Positions 8,496-16,788 of a stretch of 64,000 nt of DNA are shown here, one piece after another. Within the stretch, counting starts at the first letter, position 1. The number at the start of each line of letters is the position of its first letter. The position numbers and the translations under genes are program-made. Under the pieces are notes generated by a model that was given only the letters and a program-made list of their open reading frames with translations, was not told the origin of the DNA and ran no database searches. The stretch is from positions 186,001 through 250,000 of the forward strand of contig JAJUJI010000001.1 of the NCBI GenBank assembly GCA_029265405.1, in the 5' to 3' direction. This stretch comes from Clostridiales bacterium (lineage in GTDB: Bacteria > Bacillota > Clostridia > Oscillospirales > Oscillospiraceae).

Positions 8496-9195
8496 GGGCC
8501 TTGTGAAAGCCTTCGGCGGGCGCAGGGCTGTAGACAATGTGAGCTTTCATGTGGCGCAGGGCGAGATACTGGGGCTGATCGGCCCCAACGGCGCGGGGAA
8601 AACCACCCTTTTCAACCTTATTTCCGGCGCTCTCGAAGCCGACGGCGGCGTCATTACTTACAAGGGCAAAAAAATAAGCGGCATGAAGCCGTACAGGATC
8701 TGCCGCATGGGGCTTGCCAGGACCTTTCAGAAGGCCAAAAATTTTCCCGGCATGAACGTTTACCAAAATGTCCTCATGGGCGCCATGTACGGAAAGCCCG
8801 GACAGTCCGCCGAGGCGGCTGCCAGGGATACCGAGGAGGTGCTCGCCTTTGTCGGGCTTACCGGCATGCGCGGCAGGGCCCTGCAGGACATCCCTCTGGC
8901 GCTGCAAAAAAGGGTGGAGGTTGCGCGCGCCCTGGCGACAAAGCCCGACGTTTTAATGCTGGACGAGGTGATGGCCGGGCTTAACCCGGCGGAGGTGTCG
9001 GAAGCTATGGCTCTGATTGAAAGCATAAGGGCCAAGGGCGTTACGATCGTAATGATAGAACATGTTATGAAGGCTATCATGTCCATGTGCGACCGGATAG
9101 ACGTCCTTCACCACGGCCAACTGATCGCCGAGGGCACTCCGCAGGAGATATCCTCCAGCAGGACGGTTATCGAAGTGTATTTGGGGGAATGCTGA
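8476..9195 (+). CDS. livG: ABC transporter ATP-binding protein LivG
   Basis: This 239-residue ATPase carries Walker A GPNGAGKTT, a Q-loop region at LARTFQKAKNF, and Walker B VLMLDEVMAGL. The ABC signature is reduced to the LALQKRVEVARAL region, where LSxGQ is replaced; this relaxed signature is seen in LivG relatives. The terminal IEHVMKAIM segment holds the switch His. It energises uptake together with LivF. I chose ATG 8476, preceded by GGGAGG at 8 to 9 nt, over an upstream in-frame ATG at 8440 that lies deep inside livM and has no homology support. Confidence 0.88.
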   Translation: MRILQGEGLVKAFGGRRAVDNVSFHVAQGEILGLIGPNGAGKTTLFNLISGALEADGGVITYKGKKISGMKPYRICRMGLARTFQKAKNFPGMNVYQNVLMGAMYGKPGQSAEAAARDTEEVLAFVGLTGMRGRALQDIPLALQKRVEVARALATKPDVLMLDEVMAGLNPAEVSEAMALIESIRAKGVTIVMIEHVMKAIMSMCDRIDVLHHGQLIAEGTPQEISSSRTVIEVYLGEC

Positions 9196-9196
9196 T

Positions 9197-9907
9197 ATGG
9201 CCTTTCTTGAGATAAATAACCTCAACTGCTTTTACGGGAACGTGCAGGCCCTGTGGGACGTTTCCATGAGCATAGAGCGGGGCGAGATAGTGGCCCTGCT
9301 CGGGGCCAACGGCGCGGGAAAAACCACCCTCCTTAACGCCATAACGGGCCTTGTCCGGCCGGCCTCCGGCAGCATAACCTTCATGGGGGAAGCTCTCATA
9401 GGGCTGCCCGGCTATGCGATGCTGGAAAAGGGCATCTCTTATCTGCCGGAGAACGGCGGCCTCTTTCCGGATATGAGCGTGCGGGAAAACCTTGAAATGG
9501 GGGCCTATCCGCGCAGCATGTGGAAGGACAGGAAGGAGAAGCTGGCGCAGGTTTTCGAGCTGTTTCCGAAGCTGAAGGAGCGGCAAAAGCAGCTTGCCTG
9601 CACCTTGAGCGGAGGCGAGCGGCAAATGCTGGCCATGGGCCGCGCCATCATGTCCGGGCCAAAGCTGTGCCTGTTTGACGAGCTTTCCTACGGGCTTGCG
9701 CCTATTATGGTTGCGGAGGCCTTCAATATGGTCAGGAGGCTGCGGGACGGGGGAATAACGGTTCTCCTTGTCGAGCAGAATGTCAAGCAGACCCTGGAAA
9801 TTGCCGACAGGGCTTATGTCCTGGAAAACGGGCGCGTGGAGCTGGAGGGGAAATGCCGCGAGCTTATAGAGGATGAATATATAAAAAAGGCTTATCTCGG
9901 ACTTTAA
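9197..9907 (+). CDS. livF: ABC transporter ATP-binding protein LivF
   Basis: This 236-residue protein shows Walker A GANGAGKTTLL, Q-loop region ISYLPENGGLFPDMSVREN, ABC signature LSGGERQMLAMGRA, Walker B LCLFDELSYGLAP and switch-region VEQNVKQTL. The Walker B acidic residue is followed by LSYGLAP, typical of LivF (LSLGLAP). It starts one base after the livG stop and ends the transporter operon. It forms the ATPase pair with LivG at the cytoplasmic face. Confidence 0.93.
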   Translation: MAFLEINNLNCFYGNVQALWDVSMSIERGEIVALLGANGAGKTTLLNAITGLVRPASGSITFMGEALIGLPGYAMLEKGISYLPENGGLFPDMSVRENLEMGAYPRSMWKDRKEKLAQVFELFPKLKERQKQLACTLSGGERQMLAMGRAIMSGPKLCLFDELSYGLAPIMVAEAFNMVRRLRDGGITVLLVEQNVKQTLEIADRAYVLENGRVELEGKCRELIEDEYIKKAYLGL

Positions 9908-9928
9908 CGCGAAATTCAGCGGTTTTTA

Positions 9929-9956
9929 TTTACAAGCATATGTCAGGTAGTATATT
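9929..9956 (+). promoter_or_regulatory. Predicted promoter for the URO-D-like gene
   Basis: TTTACA (9929-9934) and TATATT (9951-9956) are separated by 16 bp, just after livF. This would allow the URO-D-like gene to be transcribed separately from the transporter. Confidence 0.5.
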
Positions 9957-9979
9957 ATGTCCGTATGTTCCGCTTATGA

Positions 9980-10011
9980 GCGCCGATTTGCCGCTGCGCA
10001 AGCATCGGCGC
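9980..10011 (+). promoter_or_regulatory. Stem-loop in the leader of the URO-D-like gene
   Basis: GCGCCGAT (9980-9987) pairs with ATCGGCGC (10004-10011), with an inner TTGC/GCAA helix. It lies 34 nt before the start codon. No T-run follows, so it is a leader structure or weak attenuator rather than a clear terminator. Confidence 0.4.
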
Positions 10012-10044
10012 GGCATTATATAAAAATGTTGAGGAGGATTTAGC

Positions 10045-11028
10045 GTGTTATCTTTAAAAGAGAATGTGTTCGAAACAATGAGGCACGGCAAGCCGGACGC
10101 GTTTGTGAATGAGTGGGAGCCGTTTCCTCAGGTTTGGGACCCGGTTTTCTTTTACCTTTTTCCCGTCGCCAGAGGCGGCACGGCCGTCAACCCATGGGGA
10201 GTGACCATACACTGGGGCGAGAACGAGCCGGGCATAATGCCCATAGTGAACGAAAAGACCAAGGTTTGCCCCGATGTCACACAGTGGCGCAAATATGTAA
10301 AGGCGCCCGATCTGACTAAGATTGATTTTGACTGGACGCAGGCCAAGGCCGACTCGGAAAGGATCAGAGCCGAGGGCAAATTTACGATGGTTTGGGTTCC
10401 GACCGGCGTTTTCGAGCAGCTCCACTTCCTTATGGGCTTTGAGGATACCCTCTGCAATTTCCTTGAGGAGCCGGAAGCAATGCACGAGCTTATCGACTAT
10501 ATCAAGGAAGCCAAGATGCAGCAGGTCAAGCTGCTTATAGACAACCTGCACCCGGACGTCATCATGTTCCACGACGACTGGGGCTCCAAGTATTCCATGT
10601 TCATGAACCCCTCCGTTTGGCGCGAGTTCCTCAAGGAGCCGTACAGGGAAATATACGGGCTCATGAAAAAGCACGGCGTAATAACCATGCACCATGCCGA
10701 CAGCTACTGCCAGCCCATAGCCAAGGACATGGTCGAAGTGGGAATAGACATCTGGGAGGGCATACTTCCCTCAAACGATATCCAGCAGATCAAGAAGGAT
10801 ACCGACTATAAGCTGACGCTCATGGGCGGCATAGACGCCTCGGTTGTGGACCGCAGCGATTGGACGGAGGAGTCCGTACGCGCGGAGGTGGCGCGCGCCT
10901 GCCGCGAGTATCACGAGGGCGGAATGTTCATCCCCTGCCTGACCTACGGCGGAGAGGGCAGCATATACCCCGGCGTCAACGACTGCATCATGGACGAGAT
11001 AAGAAAGCAGAACAAGCTCTATTTCTGA
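10045..11028 (+). CDS. URO-D/MtaA-like superfamily protein (putative corrinoid-linked methyltransferase)
   Basis: This 327-residue protein belongs to the uroporphyrinogen decarboxylase superfamily, which includes true HemE and the zinc methyltransferases MtaA/MtbA/CmuA. Features are VWVPTGVFEQLHFLMGFEDTL, the FHDDWGSKYSMFMNP segment and MHHADSYCQP. At the position where MtaA-type proteins carry H-x-C zinc ligands this one has H-A-D. A later Cys (IPCLTYGGEGS) could be another ligand. It lacks surrounding heme genes, so methyl transfer is likelier than heme synthesis, but no corrinoid protein is adjacent. The GTG start is supported by GAGGAGG 8 nt upstream. Position after the Liv-type operon suggests it acts on the imported compound. 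Confidence 0.72.
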   Translation: MLSLKENVFETMRHGKPDAFVNEWEPFPQVWDPVFFYLFPVARGGTAVNPWGVTIHWGENEPGIMPIVNEKTKVCPDVTQWRKYVKAPDLTKIDFDWTQAKADSERIRAEGKFTMVWVPTGVFEQLHFLMGFEDTLCNFLEEPEAMHELIDYIKEAKMQQVKLLIDNLHPDVIMFHDDWGSKYSMFMNPSVWREFLKEPYREIYGLMKKHGVITMHHADSYCQPIAKDMVEVGIDIWEGILPSNDIQQIKKDTDYKLTLMGGIDASVVDRSDWTEESVRAEVARACREYHEGGMFIPCLTYGGEGSIYPGVNDCIMDEIRKQNKLYF

Positions 11029-11052
11029 AACTATGTTCGCGAGGAATTAAAA

Positions 11053-11089
11053 GGGGAGCCCGGCATGACGCGGGCTCCCCTCCTTTTTT
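11053..11089 (+). terminator. Rho-independent terminator after the URO-D-like gene
   Basis: A perfect 10-bp stem (11053-11062 with 11071-11080, GGGGAGCCCG / CGGGCTCCCC) with an 8-nt loop is followed by TCCTTTTTT. Confidence 0.9.
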
Positions 11090-11206
11090 GCCTGGAGGGT
11101 AAAGCGAAAACTGATAATGACGATAAATTAATCGAGAGCTTTCCGCGGATTTTTCCGCTTGTTCATATGAACCGCACTGAGAACGAGGCTACATGGGGAT
11201 AAGCAG

Positions 11207-13915
11207 ATGAGTACAGCCTTGAAACGCAAGCTCGCAAGGGCCGCCGCCTTGCTGATGCCGCTTATGATTATTCTTCCGGGACCGTATGCCGCGCGGGCGG
11301 GGGACGGCCTGCGCAACAGCAGGCCCGTGATTTCGGTCAACAAGGGCCTTACGGTGGACGAGGACTCTCCCGAGATTGCAATCAGAAGCTCGGAGCTTAA
11401 AAGCGTCGATGAGGATTCGGACAGGCTCATATACACCCTGACCTCCGCGCCCGCAAAGGGCGTTCTCTACAGGAGCAGAAAGGTCATGAACGCGGTGACC
11501 AACAGCAGGTTTACCCAGGAGGACATAGACGCGGGCCTGCTGACGTACATGCCTCTTGAGGGGGCCGAAGGGCAGGACAGCTTTGCCTTCACGGTTTCCG
11601 ACAGCGCCGAAACCGTTGCGGGCGTTTTTAAAATATATATAACGCCGAAAAACCATCCGCCCGTTTTGGCCGCCAATAAGGGCGCTGCCGTGGACGAGGG
11701 CGGCGGCGTCACGCTGTCCAAAGCGCTTCTTGAGGCTGCCGACAAGGATCAGTCCCCTTCCCAATTGATATTCACGCTTACGGCCGCCCCGTCTCACGGC
11801 AAGCTTTACGCAAATAAAGCGGAGCTGGATGTAAAAAACAACAGCTCGTTTACGCAGGAGGACATAAACGGCGGGGCCCTGTCATACGTCAACGACGGAA
11901 GCGACAACACCGAGGACAGCTTCGCTTTTACAGTATCCGACCGGGCGGGCGGAGCCATAGGGGAGACGGTGTTCAGCATTAGGGTAAGGATAATAAACGA
12001 CGCTCCCGTTATAGGCGCCTGCGGCCCGTTGACCGTGACCGAAAACTCGGCGGCCGTACCGATAAAAATAAGCTCGTCGGACGACGAAAAGGAGACTCTT
12101 TCATACACGCTTGCCGAGGCGCCCGCAAAGGGAAGCCTGAAGAACAAAAAGACAGGCGCCGAACTGTCAAAGGGCAAGTCCTTTACCCAAGCGGAGCTGG
12201 ATCAGGGCTATATTGTATACACGCCCGCAAGGGGCTTCATCGGCAGCGACAAATTTTCCTTTGAGGTATCCGACGGACATAACCGCACGAGCGGGTCCTT
12301 TGCCATAACGATAACGCCGCTCAACCGCGCGCCGGAAATAACCTCGGCGAAAAACGTATTCTGCCTGAGCGGGGCCGGCGGAACTGCATATGCCGCCAAG
12401 GCCTCGGACATCAACGGGGATAAAATAACCTGGAGCATAAGCGGGAAGGACAGCGGCCTGCTTGATATAGACTCCGTAACCGGCGAGGTTAGCTTCCTCG
12501 AGCCCCCGTTATATTTCAGGCCCCTGGACAGCGACAAGAACAATGTTTACGAAGTCACGATAACGGCCTCCGACGGAAAGCTGAAGTCCGAGCAGGCGGT
12601 AAAAATAACGGTTGAGCAATACCTGCCGGCTTCGCAGGGTACGACGAACGGCGTCTCCGGCAGCGGAGGCGAGGCCTGCGTCATTGTAAACGGAAGTCCG
12701 CTTTTCGCCGGAGTCCTGGATTACAAGACCGGCGGCGAGGGCGGCGGCGCGGCCGCCGTATCGCTTGACTCGGAAACGCTGCTGAAAGCCCTTGCCGCGC
12801 AGCCTGCCGGCGCGGAGCTGGTCGTTCCGATATCCGGAGAGCCGGAGGCCGCGTCGGTGGTCATAGCGGGCGACGCGGTAAAGGGCATGGCGGCCAGAGA
12901 AACAGTTCTGGTGGTGGATGCTGGCATAGCGGTCTACACCGTTCCAGCCGCGAAAATAGATATCGGCGCGGCCGCAGCCAGGCTTGGCGCTGAGCCGGAG
13001 GATATCTCGGTAACGGTCGGCATATCGCGCGCCGGCGGCGATACGGAAGCTCTTATTGAAAGCGCCGCCAAGGAAGGAGGTTTCAAGATAGCCGCTCCGG
13101 CTGTCGAATTCTCAATAGAATGCGCAGGAGGCGGGCATAAATACGAGGTAGAAAGCTTCGGCGGTTTTGTCGAAAGGCTGATAGCCGTTCCGGACGGAGT
13201 AGACCCGCGCAATATAACTGCGGGAATCACGATCAAGACCGACGGTGCATCCTGCCCCGTTCCGGCTCAGCTTGTGTCCATAGGCGGCAGGGATTACGTT
13301 AAGCTGAGCAGCTTTACCAACAGCGCCTATGCGCTTGTGTCCCGCAAGGCGGAGTTTAAGGATATGGGCGGGCATTGGGCCAAGGACGCCGTGAACGATC
13401 TGGGCTCGAGAATGGTTGTCGGCGGCGGGGAGGACGGCCGCTTCAGGCCGGACGAGCATATGACCCGCGCGGAGCTCGCGGCCGTGCTGGTAAGGGCCAT
13501 GGGCCTTGCCCCCAAGCCGGGAAAGAGCAGCTTCACCGACGTTTCGGCCGGGGATTGGTACTGCGGCTATTTGGAAACGGCCGCCGACTGCGGCTTGATT
13601 TACGGCTACGGGGACGGCAGCATCGGGGCCGGCGAAGCCGTCACCCGCGAGCAGGCCATGACGATGATGGCCAGGGCCATGAAGCTTGCCGGTCTTTACG
13701 TAAAGCTTGACGGCAACGGCATCAGCCAGCTCATGACCTTGTACAAGGACGGCTTTTCCACCTCTCGCTACGCGGGAGAAAGCGCGGCCCTGTGTCTGTA
13801 TTTCGGCGTGGTGACAGGCGACGACGGCGGAATGCTCCGGCCTAAGGCTTTGATAACAAGAGCCGAGGCTGCCGTCATGATCAGGCGCCTGCTGCTTAAG
13901 GCCGACCTGATATGA
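11207..13915 (+). CDS. SLH-anchored surface protein with CSPG/cadherin-like repeats
   Basis: This 902-residue exported protein has a Sec signal peptide (basic start, hydrophobic core, cleavage near AARAGDG). Residues ~35-395 hold three CSPG-type repeats, each with a YTLTxAPxxGxL strand, an FTQxxxDxGxLxY turn and a DSFxFxVSD end. A cadherin-like module follows (DINGDKITW, VTITASDGKL). The middle (~480-690) is Gly/Ala-rich and unassigned. The last ~180 residues contain three SLH domains (FKDMGGHWAKDAV; FTDVSAGDWYCGYLETA; a degenerate third), which bind secondary cell-wall polymer. It is therefore probably displayed in the S-layer and may mediate adhesion or matrix contact; the partner is unknown. 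It appears monocistronic. Confidence 0.88.
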   Translation: MSTALKRKLARAAALLMPLMIILPGPYAARAGDGLRNSRPVISVNKGLTVDEDSPEIAIRSSELKSVDEDSDRLIYTLTSAPAKGVLYRSRKVMNAVTNSRFTQEDIDAGLLTYMPLEGAEGQDSFAFTVSDSAETVAGVFKIYITPKNHPPVLAANKGAAVDEGGGVTLSKALLEAADKDQSPSQLIFTLTAAPSHGKLYANKAELDVKNNSSFTQEDINGGALSYVNDGSDNTEDSFAFTVSDRAGGAIGETVFSIRVRIINDAPVIGACGPLTVTENSAAVPIKISSSDDEKETLSYTLAEAPAKGSLKNKKTGAELSKGKSFTQAELDQGYIVYTPARGFIGSDKFSFEVSDGHNRTSGSFAITITPLNRAPEITSAKNVFCLSGAGGTAYAAKASDINGDKITWSISGKDSGLLDIDSVTGEVSFLEPPLYFRPLDSDKNNVYEVTITASDGKLKSEQAVKITVEQYLPASQGTTNGVSGSGGEACVIVNGSPLFAGVLDYKTGGEGGGAAAVSLDSETLLKALAAQPAGAELVVPISGEPEAASVVIAGDAVKGMAARETVLVVDAGIAVYTVPAAKIDIGAAAARLGAEPEDISVTVGISRAGGDTEALIESAAKEGGFKIAAPAVEFSIECAGGGHKYEVESFGGFVERLIAVPDGVDPRNITAGITIKTDGASCPVPAQLVSIGGRDYVKLSSFTNSAYALVSRKAEFKDMGGHWAKDAVNDLGSRMVVGGGEDGRFRPDEHMTRAELAAVLVRAMGLAPKPGKSSFTDVSAGDWYCGYLETAADCGLIYGYGDGSIGAGEAVTREQAMTMMARAMKLAGLYVKLDGNGISQLMTLYKDGFSTSRYAGESAALCLYFGVVTGDDGGMLRPKALITRAEAAVMIRRLLLKADLI

Positions 13916-13945
13916 AGGCTGGGGCGGCGTGCGCCGTCCCAGCCT
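13916..13945. terminator. Hairpin between convergent SLH-protein and hcp genes
   Basis: A 14-bp stem (13916-13929 with 13932-13945, one G-U pair; terminal pairs open to make the loop) starts directly after the SLH-protein stop. A good T-run is lacking on the plus side, so terminator strength is uncertain. Confidence 0.55.
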
Positions 13946-13992
13946 GAAAGCTCGGGCTTTTCCCGCTCCGCCTGCGCGCAAGCCGGCGGTCA

Positions 13993-15621
13993 TTATGAAA
14001 CGAGCAGCTTTATGTCATCCTCCGCCGTTCCGATTCCGGCGATGCCGAAGGTATCCACCAGAACCTTGGCCACGTTGGGGGAAAGGAAGGCGGGAAGCGT
14101 CGGACCCAGGTGTATGTTTTTTACTCCGAGATAAAGCAGGGCAAGAAGCACTATGCAGGCCTTCTGCTCGTACCAGGCTATGTTGTAGACTATTGGCAGC
14201 TTGTTCACGTCGTCCAGGCCGAAGGCCTCCTTCAGCTTGAGGGCGATGACGGCCAGAGAATAGGAATCGTTGCATTGGCCGGCATCCAGCACCCTGGGTA
14301 TGCCCCCGATGTCTCCGAGGTTCAGCTTGTTGTAGCGGTATTTAGCGCAGCCTGCTGTCAGGATAACGGTATCTGCGGGAAGCTTTTCGGCAAACTCGGT
14401 ATAATATTCCCTCGACTTCATCCTTCCGTCGCAGCCGGCCATCACCACGAACTTTCTGATCGCCCCGGATTTGACCGCCTCCGCCACCTTGCCGGCAAGG
14501 GCCAGCACCTGATTGTGGGCAAAGCCGCCCGTTATGCTGCCGCTTTCTATTTCTTCAGGAGCGGGAAGGGTCTTGGCAAGACTTATTATTTCGCCGAAAT
14601 CCTTTTTTCCGTCGGGCCCGGGCAGTATATGCCTGCAGCTGGGATAGCCCGCGGAGCCGGTGGTGAATATCCTGCTTCTGACCTCCTCGCTTCTGGGGGG
14701 AACGATGCAATTGGTGGTGAACAAAATGGGGCCGCGGAAGGACTCGAATTCGGTAAGCTGCTTCCACCAGGCGTTTCCGTAGTTGCCGGCAAAGTTATCG
14801 TACTTTTTAAAGGCGGGATAGTAGTGGGCGGGCAGCATTTCCCCGTGGGTATAAACGTCTACCCCGGCGCCCTTGGTTTGCTCAAGAAGCTGCTCAAGAT
14901 CCTTGAGATCATGGCCGGAAACCAATATGGCGGGGTTTTTGCGCACGCCTATATCGACGCGGGTTATTTCCGGATTACCGTAGCGGGAGGTGTTGGCTTC
15001 GTCCAGCAGGGCCATTACCCTTACGCCGTACTCGCCGGTTTTCAGGGTCAGGGCCACAAGCCGCTCGGCGCTCAGAGCGTCGTCCAGCGTGGAGGCAAGC
15101 GCCTCGTAAATGAAGGCGGTTATTTCCGGATCCTCCTTGCCAAGATTTGCGGCATGCTCGGCGTAAGCGGCCATGCCCTTTACTCCGCAGGTTATAAGTT
15201 CCCTCAGGGAGCGTACGTCCTCGTTTTCGGTGGCGAGGACTCCCACCGAGGCGGCCTTTTCCAGCATAGCCTCCCTGCCGGCCACGCTGAAAACGGCGGC
15301 GTCGCCGAGGCCGGGCGCTTTTACCTCTTTGCCAAGCTCGTCTCTCAGCGCCAGCATTTTGCGTATTTGAGCGTCTATGGCGTCCGCGTCGAAATTGACG
15401 TTGGTTATGGTCATGAAAAGGCTGCTTAACACCTCTCGGTTGAGCTTGCCGAGCTTCGATACGTCCGCACCGCCCTTGACGACCAATTCGGCTGTGCCCT
15501 TGACCGTGTACAGCAATAGGTCCTGAAGCTTTGCGACTTCTTCGGTTTTGCCGCAAACTCCGCGGCTGGTGCAGGCCTTCCCGCCCGCAGTCTCCTGACA
15601 CTGGTAGCAGAACATGCTCAT
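13993..15621 (-). CDS. hcp: Hybrid cluster protein (hydroxylamine reductase-like), class I
   Basis: The 542-residue protein starts [20 protein letters not shown]; the CX2CX8CX5C pattern near the N-terminus is the class I [4Fe-4S] site found in anaerobes. Residues for the hybrid 4Fe-2O-2S cluster are visible in later segments ([12 protein letters not shown], [33 protein letters not shown]). Family members reduce hydroxylamine in vitro and are now mostly linked to NO reduction/S-nitrosylation. The ATG at 15621 is chosen because GGGAGG lies 7 nt upstream; the upstream ATG at 15636 overlaps that site. It is last in a ferredoxin-cupin-hcp operon. Confidence 0.93.
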   Translation of the reverse strand: MSMFCYQCQETAGGKACTSRGVCGKTEEVAKLQDLLLYTVKGTAELVVKGGADVSKLGKLNREVLSSLFMTITNVNFDADAIDAQIRKMLALRDELGKEVKAPGLGDAAVFSVAGREAMLEKAASVGVLATENEDVRSLRELITCGVKGMAAYAEHAANLGKEDPEITAFIYEALASTLDDALSAERLVALTLKTGEYGVRVMALLDEANTSRYGNPEITRVDIGVRKNPAILVSGHDLKDLEQLLEQTKGAGVDVYTHGEMLPAHYYPAFKKYDNFAGNYGNAWWKQLTEFESFRGPILFTTNCIVPPRSEEVRSRIFTTGSAGYPSCRHILPGPDGKKDFGEIISLAKTLPAPEEIESGSITGGFAHNQVLALAGKVAEAVKSGAIRKFVVMAGCDGRMKSREYYTEFAEKLPADTVILTAGCAKYRYNKLNLGDIGGIPRVLDAGQCNDSYSLAVIALKLKEAFGLDDVNKLPIVYNIAWYEQKACIVLLALLYLGVKNIHLGPTLPAFLSPNVAKVLVDTFGIAGIGTAEDDIKLLVS

Positions 15622-15655
15622 AGTATTGCCTCCCATAATATAGTTGTAATAGTTT

Positions 15656-15964
15656 TTAAGGCGCCGGAGCCTTGACTATAATCAGCTCAAGGGGTTCATT
15701 GCGAAGGTTTTTAACGTTCATTTTAGTTCCTACGGGTATTTTCAGCAGCGTTCCGGAGCCGTATTCGCGCGTTTCCTGACTGCCGAGGGCGATTGACAGC
15801 GTTCCTCTCAGGATAGTCATGTATACGTTGGAGTTTGAGTCGTGCTCGGGAAGGCCCTCGCCTTTGTTGAAAACCGCATGGATGTAATTCAGGTTTTCGT
15901 CAAAAACTACCTTCTCAACGGTCTTGTCGTTTCCCTGATAAAGCTTGAAAACAGTTTCTATCAT
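15656..15964 (-). CDS. Small cupin-domain protein
   Basis: This 102-residue protein is a single beta-barrel cupin: the [21 protein letters not shown] strand pair corresponds to cupin motif 1 and the [14 protein letters not shown] segment to motif 2. The usual paired His ligands are incomplete (one His in motif 1, none evident in motif 2), so metal binding is doubtful. It overlaps the end of the ferredoxin gene by 4 nt (ATGA) and precedes hcp, so it belongs to the same nitrosative-stress-type operon. The molecular role is unknown. Confidence 0.8.
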   Translation of the reverse strand: MIETVFKLYQGNDKTVEKVVFDENLNYIHAVFNKGEGLPEHDSNSNVYMTILRGTLSIALGSQETREYGSGTLLKIPVGTKMNVKNLRNEPLELIIVKAPAP

Positions 15965-16695
15965 TCCTCGGCCTCCTTTTCTTCAACTATTTCGCCCTCG
16001 GGAGAAACCACCGCTATCCGGCAGGGAATGCTTTTTCCGCTCTCCCTGAGCGCCTTTTTCACGGCGTATTCTAGCCCGCCGCAGCAGGGGACGGTCATTC
16101 TTGCTACCGTTACGCTTTTGATTTCGTTGCTTTTAAAAATCTCGCCCAGCTTTATGCCGTAATCCTCATTGTCCAGCTTCGGGCAGCCTATAAGGGCTAT
16201 CCTGTCCTTAATAAAAACGTTATGGAAATCGCCGAAGGCGTAAGCGGTACAGTCGGCGGCTATCAGCAGGTCCGCGCCGGAAAGAAACCTTGAATTGGGC
16301 GCGACCAGCTTGATTTGAACCGGCCATTGGGAAAGGCGGCTTTTGCTCCCCGATGGGGGCCCGCCCGGTACGCCGGCGGAGGGCTCGCGGCAGATTGCCT
16401 TCGGAGCGGTTCCGGGGCATCGGCATGGGGAAGCCTCCGGCGCCCTACTTTTCAGGCCGCTTCGAGCCGCGGAGTCGGGGTCGTAGGGGGCGGCTTCGCG
16501 GCTTTCAAAGCTTATGGCCCCGGCGGGGCAGGCCGGAAGGCAGTCGCCCAGCCCGTCGCAGTGATCCTCCCTTAGCAGCCGAGCCTTTCCGTCGATCAGG
16601 CCTATGGCGCCCTCATGGCAGGCCCTGACGCACAGTCCGCAGCCGTCGCATTTGTCGCGATCTATTTTAACTATTTTTCTTATCACGCTTTTCAC
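15961..16695 (-). CDS. Ferredoxin-type iron-sulfur protein of the hcp operon
   Basis: The protein carries two N-terminal ferredoxin motifs. The first is complete (CDGCGLCVRAC). The second, CDGLGDCLPACP, has Leu in place of the second Cys, a variant common in this family. A Pro/Ser-rich linker follows and the C-terminal domain ends with a PCCGGLEYAV motif. It probably passes electrons to Hcp; this is inferred from the operon. The open frame reaches an ATG at 16770, but that lies upstream of the predicted promoter and inside the palindrome, so I place the start at one of two GTG codons (16695 or 16686). Neither has a strong Shine-Dalgarno, so the exact start is open. Confidence 0.8.
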   Translation of the reverse strand: MKSVIRKIVKIDRDKCDGCGLCVRACHEGAIGLIDGKARLLREDHCDGLGDCLPACPAGAISFESREAAPYDPDSAARSGLKSRAPEASPCRCPGTAPKAICREPSAGVPGGPPSGSKSRLSQWPVQIKLVAPNSRFLSGADLLIAADCTAYAFGDFHNVFIKDRIALIGCPKLDNEDYGIKLGEIFKSNEIKSVTVARMTVPCCGGLEYAVKKALRESGKSIPCRIAVVSPEGEIVEEKEAEE

Positions 16696-16734
16696 CGACT
16701 TTTCTATGCATTCTTGCTTTTGCGCTTTTAGTTT

Positions 16735-16764
16735 AATATACTTATGCCGCAAATTGCGTTGCAA
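16735..16764 (-). promoter_or_regulatory. Predicted promoter of the ferredoxin-cupin-hcp operon
   Basis: On the minus strand TTGCAA (16759-16764) and TATATT (16735-16740) have an 18-bp spacer. The -35 lies inside the palindrome at 16757-16772, as expected for control by a Crp/Fnr protein. Confidence 0.5.
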
Positions 16765-16772
16765 ATACAACG
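16757..16772. promoter_or_regulatory. Crp/Fnr-type palindrome between hcp operon and its regulator
   Basis: CGTTG (16757-16761) and CAACG (16768-16772) flank CAAATA, a TTG-N6-CAA half-site arrangement like Fnr/HcpR boxes. It is the only clear palindrome in the divergent gap and lies 16 bp before the regulator start, suggesting control of the hcp operon and autoregulation. Confidence 0.55.
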
Positions 16773-16788
16773 AAAGCGAAGAAAAATT

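Noticed and set aside
14110-15429. 439-codon open frame on the plus strand
   Set aside because: It lies wholly antisense to hcp, has no ribosome-binding site and no recognisable domain. Long antisense frames are expected in GC-rich DNA.
16744-16788. Longer start of the Crp/Fnr regulator at 16744
   Set aside because: It would place coding sequence across the operator palindrome; the ATG at 16789 starts directly at the conserved domain.
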